Shown here: positions 32,190 through 39,695 of the stretch, one piece after another
Numbering within the stretch: the first letter of the stretch is position 1
How the letters are laid out: every line of letters starts with the position of its first letter
Origin: VAXT01 sp035318925
GTDB lineage: Bacteria > Actinomycetota > Thermoleophilia > Gaiellales > Gaiellaceae
Reading direction: 5' to 3'
NCBI GenBank assembly: GCA_035318925.1
Contig: DATHDS010000040.1
Location: 1-43,717 of the forward strand
DNA: 43,717 nt
Notes under the pieces: model-generated
What the model was told of the DNA's origin: nothing
The model's database searches: none
What the model saw: only the letters and a program-made list of their open reading frames with translations
Made by a program: the position numbers and the translations under genes

Positions 32190-32896
32190 TGGAGATCGCC
32201 GGCAAGACCTTCCTCGTCACCGGCGGCGCCTCGGGCCTCGGCGCTGCGACCGCGCGCCTGCTCGACGAGGCCGGCGGCCACGCGGTCGTCGCGGACCTGC
32301 CGGAGACCGACGTGACGGACGAGGACTCCGTGCGGGGCCTGCTCAACTCCCTCGACGCGCTGCACGGCGCCGTCAACTGCGCGGGCATCGGCGCCTCGGC
32401 GCGCGTGGTCGGGAAGGACGACGACGGGCCGTTTCCGCTCGACCTCTTCCGGGCCGTGGTGGACGTCAATTTGACGGGAACCTTCAACGTCATCCGGCTC
32501 GCCGCGACGAAGATGGCGCAGAACGAGCCGGACGAGAACGGGGAGCGAGGCGTCATCGTCAACACCGCCTCGAACGCCGCCTTCGAGGGGCAGATCGGGC
32601 AGGCCGCGTACTCGGCCTCGAAGGGCGGCGTCGTCTCGATGACTCTGCCGATCGCCCGCGAGTTGGCGCGCTACGGGATCCGGGTGATGGCGATCGCGCC
32701 CGGCCCCGCCGACACGCCGATGCTCGCGCAGCTGCCGGAGGCGATCAGGCAGGCGCTCGAGGCGCAGATCCCGTTTCCGCAGCGGCTCGCCCGCCCGGAG
32801 GAGTTCGCGGCGCTCGTCAGGCACATCGTCGAGAACCCGTACCTGAACGGAGAAGTGATCCGGCTCGACGGCGGGTTGCGGATGCCTCCGCGCTGA
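32189..32896 (+). CDS. HSD10-like short-chain 3-hydroxyacyl-CoA dehydrogenase
   Basis: A protein of 235 aa. The NAD motif is TGGASGLGAAT, NCAGIG follows, and the catalytic YSASK lies in QAAYSASKGGVV. The segments ASNAAFEGQIGQAAY and APGPADTPMLAQLPE and the ending GEVIRLDGGLRM are those of the type II 3-hydroxyacyl-CoA dehydrogenase (HSD17B10) group. It oxidises a 3-hydroxyacyl-CoA, often branched. It is the third step of beta-oxidation in this operon; no enoyl-CoA hydratase is present. Start GTG at 32189 shares one base with the previous TAG. Confidence 0.9.
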   Translation: MEIAGKTFLVTGGASGLGAATARLLDEAGGHAVVADLPETDVTDEDSVRGLLNSLDALHGAVNCAGIGASARVVGKDDDGPFPLDLFRAVVDVNLTGTFNVIRLAATKMAQNEPDENGERGVIVNTASNAAFEGQIGQAAYSASKGGVVSMTLPIARELARYGIRVMAIAPGPADTPMLAQLPEAIRQALEAQIPFPQRLARPEEFAALVRHIVENPYLNGEVIRLDGGLRMPPR

Positions 32897-33741
32897 TGCC
32901 CGCGCTTGACGGCATGCGCGCCGTGTCGCTCGCCGTGAATGTGCCTGGGCCGACCACGGCTGCACGGCTTGTGGCGCTCGGAGCCTCGGTGACGAAGGTC
33001 GAGCCGCCGTCCGGCGATCCGCTCGCCGCCGCCCATCCAGCCTGGTACGACGAGCTCCGCGGAGGGCAGCAAGTCCTGACGCTCGACCTGAAACAGGCGA
33101 CCGACCACGCGATCCTCGACGAGCTCCTCCGGCCCGCCGATCTCCTGCTGACGTCGAGCCGCCCGGACGCACTCACTCGCCTCGGCCTCGCCTGGCCCGC
33201 GTTGCACGCGCGGTTCCCCCACCTCTGCCAGGTCGCGATCGTCGGTTATCCCGAGCCCGAGCAGGAGCGCGCCGGTCACGACCTCACCTACGCGGCCGCG
33301 CACGGGCTCGTCGTGCCGCCCGATCTGCCGCGGACACTCGTCGCCGACCTCGGCGGCGCGGAGCTCGCGACGACGGCGGCGCTCGACCTTCTGCTCGCCC
33401 GCGAGCGCGGCGGGGAGGCTGGCTATGCGGAGGTCGCCCTCGCCGATGCGGCAGCGGCGTTCGCGGCGCCGCTCCGGCAAGGAGCGACCGTCGAGGGCGG
33501 CCCGCTCGGCGGCGGCCTCCCGCAGTACGGGCTCTACGCGGCCCGCGACGGGTGGATCGCAGTCGCCGCGCTCGAGCCGCAATTCGAGCAGCGGCTGGCC
33601 GCGGAGCTCGGCCTCGACGCGCTGACCCACGAGGCGCTCGCGGCCGCGTTCTCCACCCGCAGCGCGGAGGACTGGGAGGCGTGGGGGCGCGAGCACGACC
33701 TCCCGCTCAGCGCGGTCCAGGACGTAGGCTCCGCCGGATGA
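32896..33741 (+). CDS. Short CaiB/BaiF (family III) CoA-transferase or racemase-like protein
   Basis: A protein of 281 aa. The N-terminal half is typical: LAVNVPGPTTAARLVALGASVTKVEPPSGDP, and GHDLTYAAAHGL with the catalytic Asp129. Normal family members have 360-430 aa, so about 100 residues, mainly from the C-terminal and small domain, are missing. Shortened forms annotated as alpha-methylacyl-CoA racemase are known in actinobacteria. In this operon it may racemise a 2-methylacyl-CoA or move CoA between acids. The ATG at 32896 overlaps the previous TGA by one base; the end overlaps the next gene as ATGA. Confidence 0.8.
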   Translation: MPALDGMRAVSLAVNVPGPTTAARLVALGASVTKVEPPSGDPLAAAHPAWYDELRGGQQVLTLDLKQATDHAILDELLRPADLLLTSSRPDALTRLGLAWPALHARFPHLCQVAIVGYPEPEQERAGHDLTYAAAHGLVVPPDLPRTLVADLGGAELATTAALDLLLARERGGEAGYAEVALADAAAAFAAPLRQGATVEGGPLGGGLPQYGLYAARDGWIAVAALEPQFEQRLAAELGLDALTHEALAAAFSTRSAEDWEAWGREHDLPLSAVQDVGSAG

Positions 33742-34157
33742 GCGAGCGGCGCCCGTGGGGAGAGGAGCGACCCGACGGCCCGCACGTGTGGCGAACGCTC
33801 GGGTACCGGGGCGAGCCGCCCGAGAACGGTCAGGCCGTGATCGAGTGGGACGCGTCCGAGGAGTACAGCTTTCCGGCCGACTCGGGCCCGATCCTTCACG
33901 GCGGTCTCGTCACGACCCTCCTCGACACCGCGATGGGCGGAGCCTGCTGGAGCCTGCTCGAGGAGGGCGAGACGTTCCTGACCGCCGACCTGCGGGTCGA
34001 GTTCTTCCGACCCGCGAGGCCTGGCACGATGCGAGCAGAGGGCCGAGTCGTGCACCGGACGAAACGAATCTTCTTCTGCGGGGCCGAAGCCTTCGACCCG
34101 GAGGGAAACATCGTCGCCGCGGCGCGCTGCACGCAAATCCTGCGAACAGCCCGCTAA
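33738..34157 (+). CDS. Hotdog-fold acyl-CoA thioesterase (PaaI type)
   Basis: A protein of 139 aa. The hotdog signature HGGLVTTLLDTAMGGACWSLL is followed by LTADLRVEFFRPARPGTMRAEGRV, as in PaaI/4HBT thioesterases. The likely acid is Asp in LLDTAMG. It cleaves a CoA ester, releasing the acid and recycling CoA, probably relieving stalled intermediates of the operon's pathway. The ATG at 33738 overlaps the previous stop as ATGA. It is last gene of the operon; the 107 bp after it holds a dense set of palindromes. Confidence 0.88.
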   Translation: MSERRPWGEERPDGPHVWRTLGYRGEPPENGQAVIEWDASEEYSFPADSGPILHGGLVTTLLDTAMGGACWSLLEEGETFLTADLRVEFFRPARPGTMRAEGRVVHRTKRIFFCGAEAFDPEGNIVAAARCTQILRTAR

Positions 34158-34201
34158 CCAGGCCAGTGTTGCAACGCAAGACCTGACCCCGGCTCCAGCA
34201 C

Positions 34202-34235
34202 AGTCACAGTGACAGTCACTGTGGCCACTGTGACT
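34202..34235. promoter_or_regulatory. Nested GTCACAGTG palindromes (candidate operator)
   Basis: The arms agtcacagtg (34202-34211) and cactgtgact (34226-34235) pair perfectly. Alternatively cacagtgac (34205-34213) pairs with gtcactgtg (34215-34223) around one base. Three copies of the same 9-mer in alternating orientation suggest a multi-site operator. The right arm overlaps a plausible -35. Confidence 0.65.
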
Positions 34236-34258
34236 ACCCGCTTGCACGGAGTTACGCT
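34230..34258 (+). promoter_or_regulatory. Promoter GTGACT-N17-TACGCT of the small membrane protein
   Basis: GTGACT (34230-34235) and TACGCT (34253-34258) have 17-bp spacing. The -10 ends 6 nt before the GTG at 34265, as expected of a leaderless mRNA. A further palindrome, GACAGCTGTC (34267-34276), covers the start codon region. Confidence 0.55.
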
Positions 34259-34264
34259 GGCGGC

Positions 34265-34480
34265 GTGACAGCTGTCGCCGCGGTCATCTTCTTTGGAGGT
34301 CTCATCCTCTTGTGGTTCGCGCTTCCAATCCTCAACGGCTTCTTTGATCGCCTCGCCGCAAGCGGAGTACCGGGTCGTTGGAAGACGCCAGGCCTCGTCC
34401 CAATTGGGCGAGGTTTTGTTGTGTTTGCCTTCGTCGTCGGCCTAATCGCGCTCGTCAATGTCGTTTTCTTCGGCGGCTAG
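34265..34480 (+). CDS. Small two-helix membrane protein
   Basis: A protein of 71 aa of unknown function. Helix 1 is about residues 2-24 (VAAVIFFGGLILLWFALPI), then a polar loop with Arg/Lys (DRLAASGVPGRWK), and helix 2 about 48-69 (GFVVFAFVVGLIALVNVVFF). It has no recognised motif. Its promoter region is unusually rich in palindromes, so expression is probably controlled. The TAG stop shares the sequence CTAG (34477-34480) with the stop of the convergent oxidoreductase gene. Confidence 0.65.
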   Translation: MTAVAAVIFFGGLILLWFALPILNGFFDRLAASGVPGRWKTPGLVPIGRGFVVFAFVVGLIALVNVVFFGG

Positions 34481-35490
34481 CTCTCCCCCACTTTCACGAG
34501 CGCCTTCCCGCGGTTCTCGCCGCGCAGCATGCCGATGAAGGCTTTCGGGGCGTTCTCGAGGCCCTCGGTCACGTCCTCCTTGTACTGGAGCGCGCGGTCC
34601 GCAAGCCAGCGGGTGAGCCGCTGCTCCGCCTCGGCGAAGCGATGGGCATAGTCGCTGACCAGGAACCCCTCCATCCGCGCGCGGAAGACGATCAGCACGC
34701 GCGGGTCGAAGCCGCGCTCAACGGACCCCTCGGCGTTGTACGTCGAGACCTGCCCGCAGATCACGACTCGGCCGCCGATCGCCAGGCGACGATGGACGGC
34801 GGCCGAGATCTCGCCGCCCACGTTGTCGAAATAGACGTCCACGCCGTCCGGGCAAGCCTCGCGGAGGCGCGCGCTGACGTCCTCGCTCTTGTAGTCGATC
34901 GCAGCGTCGTAGCCGAAGAGCGAGCGAAGGTCGTCGGCCTTGTCCGGGCCGCCGGCGATCCCGACGGTGCGACAGCCCGCCATCTTCGCGATCTGGCCGA
35001 CGATCTGGCCGACCGCCCCGGCCGCGCAGGAGACGACAACCGTGTCGCCCGGGCGCGGACGCCCGACATCGAGGAGCCCGAAATAAGCGGTGAAGCCGGT
35101 CGTGCCGAGGACGTGCAGATACGCCGGGAGGGGGACGACAGCCGGGTCGACCGGCCGGAGCGAGCCGCCGCGCGCGACCGCGTACTCCTGCCAGCCGAGC
35201 TGGCCGACGACCGCGTCGCCCGGCGAGAAGCGCGAGTCGTTGCTCTCGACCACCTCGCCCGCCGCCTGCGCAGTGACGACGTCGCCGATTTCGAGCGGCT
35301 TCGCGTACGAGCGCGCCTCGCTCATTCGTCCCCGCTGGTACGGGTCGACCGAGACGTAAAGGTTGCGGACGAGCACTTCCCCCAGGCGCAGCTCCGGCAC
35401 GGGTGCCTCGGCGAGCGCGAAGTCGGACTCCTGCGGAGCCCCGACCGGGCGCGCAGCGAGCGTCACCCGCCGGTTCACCGGAACTGCCAT
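34477..35490 (-). CDS. Zinc-free MDR oxidoreductase (NADP-dependent alkenal/prostaglandin reductase type)
   Basis: A protein of 337 aa. LYVSVDPYQRGRMSEARSY near the N-terminus and VVSCAAGAVGQIVGQIAK (NADP fold) are typical of the leukotriene B4 dehydrogenase/CurA group. VDVYFDNVGGEI and the ending NRGKALVKVG also fit. No zinc Cys are present. These enzymes reduce the C=C bond of enones or enals with NADPH. The start ATG at 35490 overlaps the upstream acyl-CoA dehydrogenase gene by 16 nt, so the two are one operon. The product may act on unsaturated ketone or aldehyde intermediates. Confidence 0.9.
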   Translation of the reverse strand: MAVPVNRRVTLAARPVGAPQESDFALAEAPVPELRLGEVLVRNLYVSVDPYQRGRMSEARSYAKPLEIGDVVTAQAAGEVVESNDSRFSPGDAVVGQLGWQEYAVARGGSLRPVDPAVVPLPAYLHVLGTTGFTAYFGLLDVGRPRPGDTVVVSCAAGAVGQIVGQIAKMAGCRTVGIAGGPDKADDLRSLFGYDAAIDYKSEDVSARLREACPDGVDVYFDNVGGEISAAVHRRLAIGGRVVICGQVSTYNAEGSVERGFDPRVLIVFRARMEGFLVSDYAHRFAEAEQRLTRWLADRALQYKEDVTEGLENAPKAFIGMLRGENRGKALVKVGES

Positions 35491-36659
35491 GTCCCCCCTC
35501 CCTCGAACTCCTTCAGGATCCGGCGGCTGACGACCATGCGGTGTACCTCGTCGGGGCCGTCGTAGATGCGCGCGCCACGCGCGTTCACGTACATGCGCGC
35601 GAGCGGCGTGTCGTCCGTGAGCCCGAGCGCGCCGTGCACCTGGATCGCCCGGTCGACGACATCGTTCAACACGCGCGCGGCGTAGAACTTGATCAGGGAG
35701 ATCTCGACGCGCGCCTCGTCACCCCGGTCGATCTTGTGTGCGGCGTCGAGCGTCAGCAGGCGACAGGCCTGGATCTCGGCCGCCGAGTCGGCGATCCAGT
35801 TCTGGATCGTCTGCTTGTCGGCGAGGCGCGAGCCGAAGGCCTCCCGCTCGAGTGCGCGGCTGCACATCAGATCGAACGCGCGCTGCATCTGGCCGAGCCA
35901 GCGCATGACGTGGTGGATCCGCCCCGGGCCGAGCCGCTTCTGGGCGATCCGGAAGCCGTCACCGGGCTCACCGAGGACGTTCTCGACCGGCACTCGCACG
36001 CCCGTGTAGCGCACCTCGCAGTGGGTCGTCCAGCCGCGCCCCTCGTGCCCGAAGACCGAGACCGGGCGGACGATCTCCACGCCCGGCGTGTCGGCGGGGA
36101 CGATGATCTGGCTCGCCCGCCTATGCGGGTCCGCATCGGGATCCGTGACGGCCATGACGATCCCGAACGCGGCGCCCTCGGCGCCGGACGAGAACCACTT
36201 GTGGCCGTCGATCACCCACTCGTCCCCGTCGCGCACCGCGAGCGTTTGCAACGTCGTCGGGTCCGAGCCGGAGACGTCGGGCTCCGTCATCGAGAAGAAC
36301 GAGCGGATCTCGCCGGCGACGAGCGGCCGCAGCCAGCCCTCCTTCTGCTCGGCGGTGCCGAACAGGTGCAGGATCTCGCCGTTGCCCGCGTCGGGCGCCT
36401 GGCAGCCGAAGACGAGCTGAGCCCACTCGCTGCGGCCGATCTCCTCGTTCAGATGGGCATAGGCGAGGAAGCCCTGCCCGGTGCCGCCGGCCTCGGGCGG
36501 CAGGTGCGGCGCCCAGAGCTCCTCCGCTCTCGCACGCGCGCGCAACTCCTCCAGCAGCGCCTGCGCCGCCTCGTCTTCGCGGTTGAGCGCGAGCTCGTTC
36601 GGGTAGACATGCGCGCCCATGAAGGCGCCGTAACGGGTGCGCAGCTCCTCGATCTCCAT
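35475..36659 (-). CDS. ACAD10/11-like acyl-CoA dehydrogenase
   Basis: A protein of 394 aa with a full acyl-CoA dehydrogenase fold of the ACAD10/11 branch: FFSMTEPDVSGSDPTTL, VIDGHKWFSSGAEGAAFGIVMAVT, RLGPGRIHHVMRWLGQMQRAF, and the ending RIYDGPDEVHRMVVSRRIL. Human ACAD11 and bacterial LvaC of this branch act on 4-phospho-acyl-CoAs made by a dedicated kinase. An APH-type kinase and a DUF6285 protein lie 1.8 kb away on the other strand, so the same chemistry is likely here. The ATG at 36659 is only 18 nt from the divergent luciferase-like gene start. Confidence 0.88.
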   Translation of the reverse strand: MEIEELRTRYGAFMGAHVYPNELALNREDEAAQALLEELRARARAEELWAPHLPPEAGGTGQGFLAYAHLNEEIGRSEWAQLVFGCQAPDAGNGEILHLFGTAEQKEGWLRPLVAGEIRSFFSMTEPDVSGSDPTTLQTLAVRDGDEWVIDGHKWFSSGAEGAAFGIVMAVTDPDADPHRRASQIIVPADTPGVEIVRPVSVFGHEGRGWTTHCEVRYTGVRVPVENVLGEPGDGFRIAQKRLGPGRIHHVMRWLGQMQRAFDLMCSRALEREAFGSRLADKQTIQNWIADSAAEIQACRLLTLDAAHKIDRGDEARVEISLIKFYAARVLNDVVDRAIQVHGALGLTDDTPLARMYVNARGARIYDGPDEVHRMVVSRRILKEFEGGGTWQFR

Positions 36660-36664
36660 CGGGT

Positions 36665-36670
36665 TAGCAT
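36665..36670 (+). promoter_or_regulatory. Putative -10 element TAGCAT of the luciferase-like gene
   Basis: TAGCAT ends 7 nt before the GTG at 36678. It lies in the 18-bp gap between divergent starts, so its -35 would be inside the first codons of the ACAD gene. Confidence 0.35.
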
Positions 36671-36677
36671 CGCAGGC

Positions 36678-37688
36678 GTGCGCCTCGGCTTCTACATGAG
36701 CTACGCCCCACCACGGACGAATCCGGTCGAGCTCGTGGCTCTCGCACAGGAGGCCGAACGGCTCGGTTTCGACTCGGCCTGGGCTGCGGAGGCGTGGGGC
36801 AGTGACGCCGTCACGCTGCTCTCGTGGCTCGCGGCGACCACGTCGCGGATCAAGGTCGGCTCGGCGATCATGCAGATCCCGGGGCGCTCGCCCGCGAACA
36901 CGGCGATGACGGCGGCGACGCTCGATCTCATGTCGGGCGGACGCTTCCTGCTCGGGCTCGGCACGTCAGGGCCGCAAGTCGTCGAAGGCTGGCACGGCCA
37001 GCCCTGGGGGAAGCCGCTCGGGAAGACGCGCGAGTACGTCGAGATCGTCCGCACGATCCTGCGCCGGGAGACGCTCGAGCATCACGGCGAGCACTACGAC
37101 ATTCCGTACACCGGCGAGGGATCGACCGGCCTCGGTCGGCCGCTGAAGCTGATGCTTTACCCACTCCGCGCCGAGATTCCCATCTACCTCGCGGCCCTCG
37201 GCCCGAAGAACGTGGCGCTCGCCGCCGAGATCGCCGACGGATGGCTCCCGATCTTCTTCTCGCCGGACCGTTTTGCCGAAGTCTTCGGCCCCAGCCTCAA
37301 CGGCGTCGGGAAGGGATTCGACGTTGCCCCGAGCGTCCAGGTTGTCGTCGGCAGCGACGTCCAGGCGGCCCGCGACGCGCTGAAGCCGCTGCTGGCGCTC
37401 TACCTCGGCGGCATGGGCTCGCGGAAGGCCAACTTCTACAACACGCTCGCGCGGCGTTACGGCTACGAGGCCGAGGCCGAGCGCATCCAGGAGCTCTATC
37501 TGGCCGGCCATCCTCGCGATGCTGCCGCGGCTGTGCCCGACGCGCTGGTGGACGAGATCGCGCTCGTCGGCGAGCGCGAGCGCATCGCGGACCGGCTCGA
37601 CGCCTGGCGCGAGTGCGGCGTGACGACACTCCTTGTTCAGACGCGCGATGCGAATGCGTTGCGGACGATGGCGGAGCTCGTCCTTTGA
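36678..37688 (+). CDS. Luciferase-like (LLM) oxidoreductase, probably F420-dependent
   Basis: A protein of 336 aa. It opens LGFYMSYAPPRTNPVELVALAQEAERLGFDSAW-like strand-helix pairs of the bacterial luciferase barrel, with ATTSRIKVGSAIMQIPGRSP, DLMSGGRFLLGLGTSGPQV and AEIADGWLPIFFSP. Actinobacterial relatives mostly use coenzyme F420 to reduce or oxidise alcohols, ketones or enoyl groups. The start is a GTG at 36678. It is first of a plus-strand run of five tightly packed genes with the SDR, kinase, DUF6285 and phosphatase. Confidence 0.88.
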   Translation: MRLGFYMSYAPPRTNPVELVALAQEAERLGFDSAWAAEAWGSDAVTLLSWLAATTSRIKVGSAIMQIPGRSPANTAMTAATLDLMSGGRFLLGLGTSGPQVVEGWHGQPWGKPLGKTREYVEIVRTILRRETLEHHGEHYDIPYTGEGSTGLGRPLKLMLYPLRAEIPIYLAALGPKNVALAAEIADGWLPIFFSPDRFAEVFGPSLNGVGKGFDVAPSVQVVVGSDVQAARDALKPLLALYLGGMGSRKANFYNTLARRYGYEAEAERIQELYLAGHPRDAAAAVPDALVDEIALVGERERIADRLDAWRECGVTTLLVQTRDANALRTMAELVL

Positions 37689-38458
37689 CGGTGCGGGAGC
37701 TCTTCGACCTGTCCGGCAAGACGGCGATCGTCACCGGCGGCGGCAGCGGCCTCGGCCGCCAGATGGCGGAGGGCCTCGCCGAGATGGGCGCGAACCTCGT
37801 CCTCTGCGCCCGAAAAGCCGAGCGCTGCGAGCAAGCGGCGGCGGAACTCGCCGAGCTCGGCGTTGAGGCGATCGGCCTGGGCTGCGACGTGCGGGATCCG
37901 GCGCAGGTGCAGGCGGTCGTCGAGCGGGCGCGAGCCGAGGTCGGCGAGCCCGACACCCTCGTTAACTGCGCCGGCACCGTCTGGGGCGCCAGCCCGGAGG
38001 AGATGCCGCTCGAGGGCTGGCAGAAGGTGATCGACGTCAACCTGACCGGCACCTTCCTCTTCGCCCAGGCGGTCGGGCGGGCGCTGATCGAACGAGGCGC
38101 GGGCGGCAAGATCGTGAACATCGCCTCCGTCGCCGGCCTGCGCGGGGCGCCGCCCGAGATCATGAACTCGCTCCCGTACAACGCGAGCAAGGGCGGAGTG
38201 ATCTCGTTCACGCGCGACCTCGCCTGGAAATGGGCGCGGCACCGGATCAACGTGAACGCGATCGCACCCGGCTGGTTCCCCTCGGAGATGTCGAGCTTCG
38301 TCCTCGACAAGCATGGCGACGAGCTCGCCCGGCACATTCCGCTCGGCCGCTTCGGCGGGCCGCACGACCTGAAGGGCGCCGTCGTCTTCCTCGCCTCCGC
38401 CGCTTCCGACTACGTCACGGGCCACACGCTCGTCGTCGACGGCGGCGAGTCGGCCTAG
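37685..38458 (+). CDS. Short-chain dehydrogenase/reductase
   Basis: A protein of 257 aa. The NAD(P) motif is TGGGSGLGRQMA, NCAGTVW follows, the catalytic Ser lies in NIASVAGL, and YNASK is in LPYNASKGGVISF. The ending YVTGHTLVVDGGES is standard. In the lva-type pathway an SDR reduces a 4-oxoacyl-CoA to the 4-hydroxyacyl-CoA before phosphorylation, which would suit this gene; other hydroxyacyl or alcohol substrates are possible. The TTG at 37685 has GGAG 8 nt upstream and overlaps the previous stop. The GTG at 37691 is the alternative start. Confidence 0.87.
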   Translation: MTVRELFDLSGKTAIVTGGGSGLGRQMAEGLAEMGANLVLCARKAERCEQAAAELAELGVEAIGLGCDVRDPAQVQAVVERARAEVGEPDTLVNCAGTVWGASPEEMPLEGWQKVIDVNLTGTFLFAQAVGRALIERGAGGKIVNIASVAGLRGAPPEIMNSLPYNASKGGVISFTRDLAWKWARHRINVNAIAPGWFPSEMSSFVLDKHGDELARHIPLGRFGGPHDLKGAVVFLASAASDYVTGHTLVVDGGESA

Positions 38459-39390
38459 TGAGGGACATCCCCTGGGCCGGAGAGCTCGAGGAGCGGCTCG
38501 GCCGCTCGGTCGACGACATGCATCTCGTGCCCGGAGGAGCGTCGAAGGAGGCCTGGGCCGTCGAGAGCGGCGGCGAACGCCTGCTCGTCCGGCGCGCGGG
38601 CGGCGGGGTGATCCACGAGGCGACGCTCTCACTCGAGCACGAGTTCCGCATGCTCGAGATCGCCTACGAGGCGGGCGTGAAGGCCCCGCACCCGGTCGCC
38701 TACCTCGGCGAGCTCGGCGGCCGGGAGGCATTCGCGATGGAGTTCGTCGCCGGCGAGACGATCGGGCGCCGCATCGTCAGGGAGCCGCCGCCGGGCCTCT
38801 CGCTCGAGCTCGCGGACGAGCTCGCCAAGATCCATGCGATTCCCCATGAGCGCGCGCCGTTCCTCCAGGCCGGCGACATCCTGGCGCGATTCGAGCACGA
38901 GCTCGACTCCGTCGGCGAGCCGCACCCGGCGATCGAATACGGCCTCTGGTGGCTGCGCGAGCACCGGCCGGAGCCGCTGGCCGACGTGGTCAACCACGGC
39001 GATTTCCGGATCGGGAACGTCGTTGTCTCCGAGCAGGGCCTCGAGTCCCTCCTCGACTGGGAGTTCGCGCATCTGTCCGACCCCCGCGAGGACCTCGCCT
39101 GGCCGCTCGTCCGGGCGTGGCGTTTCGGCGCCGACGAGAAAAGGCTCGGCGGGATCGGCGCGGTCGAGCCGTACCTCGAACGCTACGTCGAGCTGACGGG
39201 GCACGAGATCGAGATCGACGATCTCTACTGGTGGGAGGTACTAGGCAACGTCAAGTGGGCGATCGGCGCCCTCACCCAGTCCCGCAGACACCTCACGGGC
39301 CAGGACCGCAGCGTTGAATACGCGGTGCTCGGCCGCCTGGCCGCCGAGATGGAGTACGAGCTGCTCGACCTGATCGAGAAGGCCGCGTGA
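38458..39390 (+). CDS. APH-fold kinase (ACAD11 kinase domain/LvaA-like)
   Basis: A protein of 310 aa of the aminoglycoside phosphotransferase fold. It has a Gly-rich nucleotide loop (LVPGGASKEAWAVE), FVAGETIGRRIV, the Brenner motif NHGDFRIGNVVV and the metal Asp in LLDWEFAHLSDPREDLAW. No antibiotic cluster context exists. The same domain is fused to acyl-CoA dehydrogenase in ACAD10/11 and is encoded as LvaA in Pseudomonas putida, where it phosphorylates the 4-hydroxyl of an acyl-CoA. The GTG at 38458 overlaps the previous TAG by one base; the end overlaps DUF6285 as GTGA. Confidence 0.87.
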   Translation: MRDIPWAGELEERLGRSVDDMHLVPGGASKEAWAVESGGERLLVRRAGGGVIHEATLSLEHEFRMLEIAYEAGVKAPHPVAYLGELGGREAFAMEFVAGETIGRRIVREPPPGLSLELADELAKIHAIPHERAPFLQAGDILARFEHELDSVGEPHPAIEYGLWWLREHRPEPLADVVNHGDFRIGNVVVSEQGLESLLDWEFAHLSDPREDLAWPLVRAWRFGADEKRLGGIGAVEPYLERYVELTGHEIEIDDLYWWEVLGNVKWAIGALTQSRRHLTGQDRSVEYAVLGRLAAEMEYELLDLIEKAA

Positions 39391-39695
39391 GCCACGACCG
39401 GCCGACTCCCGAGGAGCTGGTCGAGGCTGTCCGCGAGTTCCTGGAACAAGAGATCCTGGCTGGGCTCGACGAGCACCGGCTGCGGTTCCGAACACTCGTC
39501 GCGATGAACGCGCTCGGGATCGCCGCCCGCGAGCTCGCGACCGACGACGTCACCCCGCCGGAAGCCGAGCAGCGCGCACTGGCTCGGCAGATCCGCGTCG
39601 GCGAGGCGCCCGACGGCACGCTGGCCCTCCTCAAGGAGCAGGTCGCGGCCAAGCTGAGGATCGCGAGCCCCCGCTACCTCGAGCGCTACTCGTGA
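39387..39695 (+). CDS. DUF6285 protein (LvaB-like kinase partner)
   Basis: A protein of 102 aa, almost entirely helical: PTPEELVEAVREFLEQEIL at the start, then FRTLVAMNALGIAARELA, and LAKQ-type helices with RIASPRYLERY at the end. This is the small DUF6285 family that follows APH-fold kinases in acyl-CoA gene clusters; as I recall, LvaB of the levulinate operon belongs here and is needed for LvaA activity. The GTGA overlap with the kinase gene supports a complex. The stop overlaps the phosphatase start as TGATG. Confidence 0.8.
   Translation: MSHDRPTPEELVEAVREFLEQEILAGLDEHRLRFRTLVAMNALGIAARELATDDVTPPEAEQRALARQIRVGEAPDGTLALLKEQVAAKLRIASPRYLERYS

Noticed and set aside
38458..39390. Aminoglycoside resistance gene
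   Set aside because: The APH fold is present, but the operon context (SDR, DUF6285, ACAD11-like gene) points to acyl-CoA kinases.
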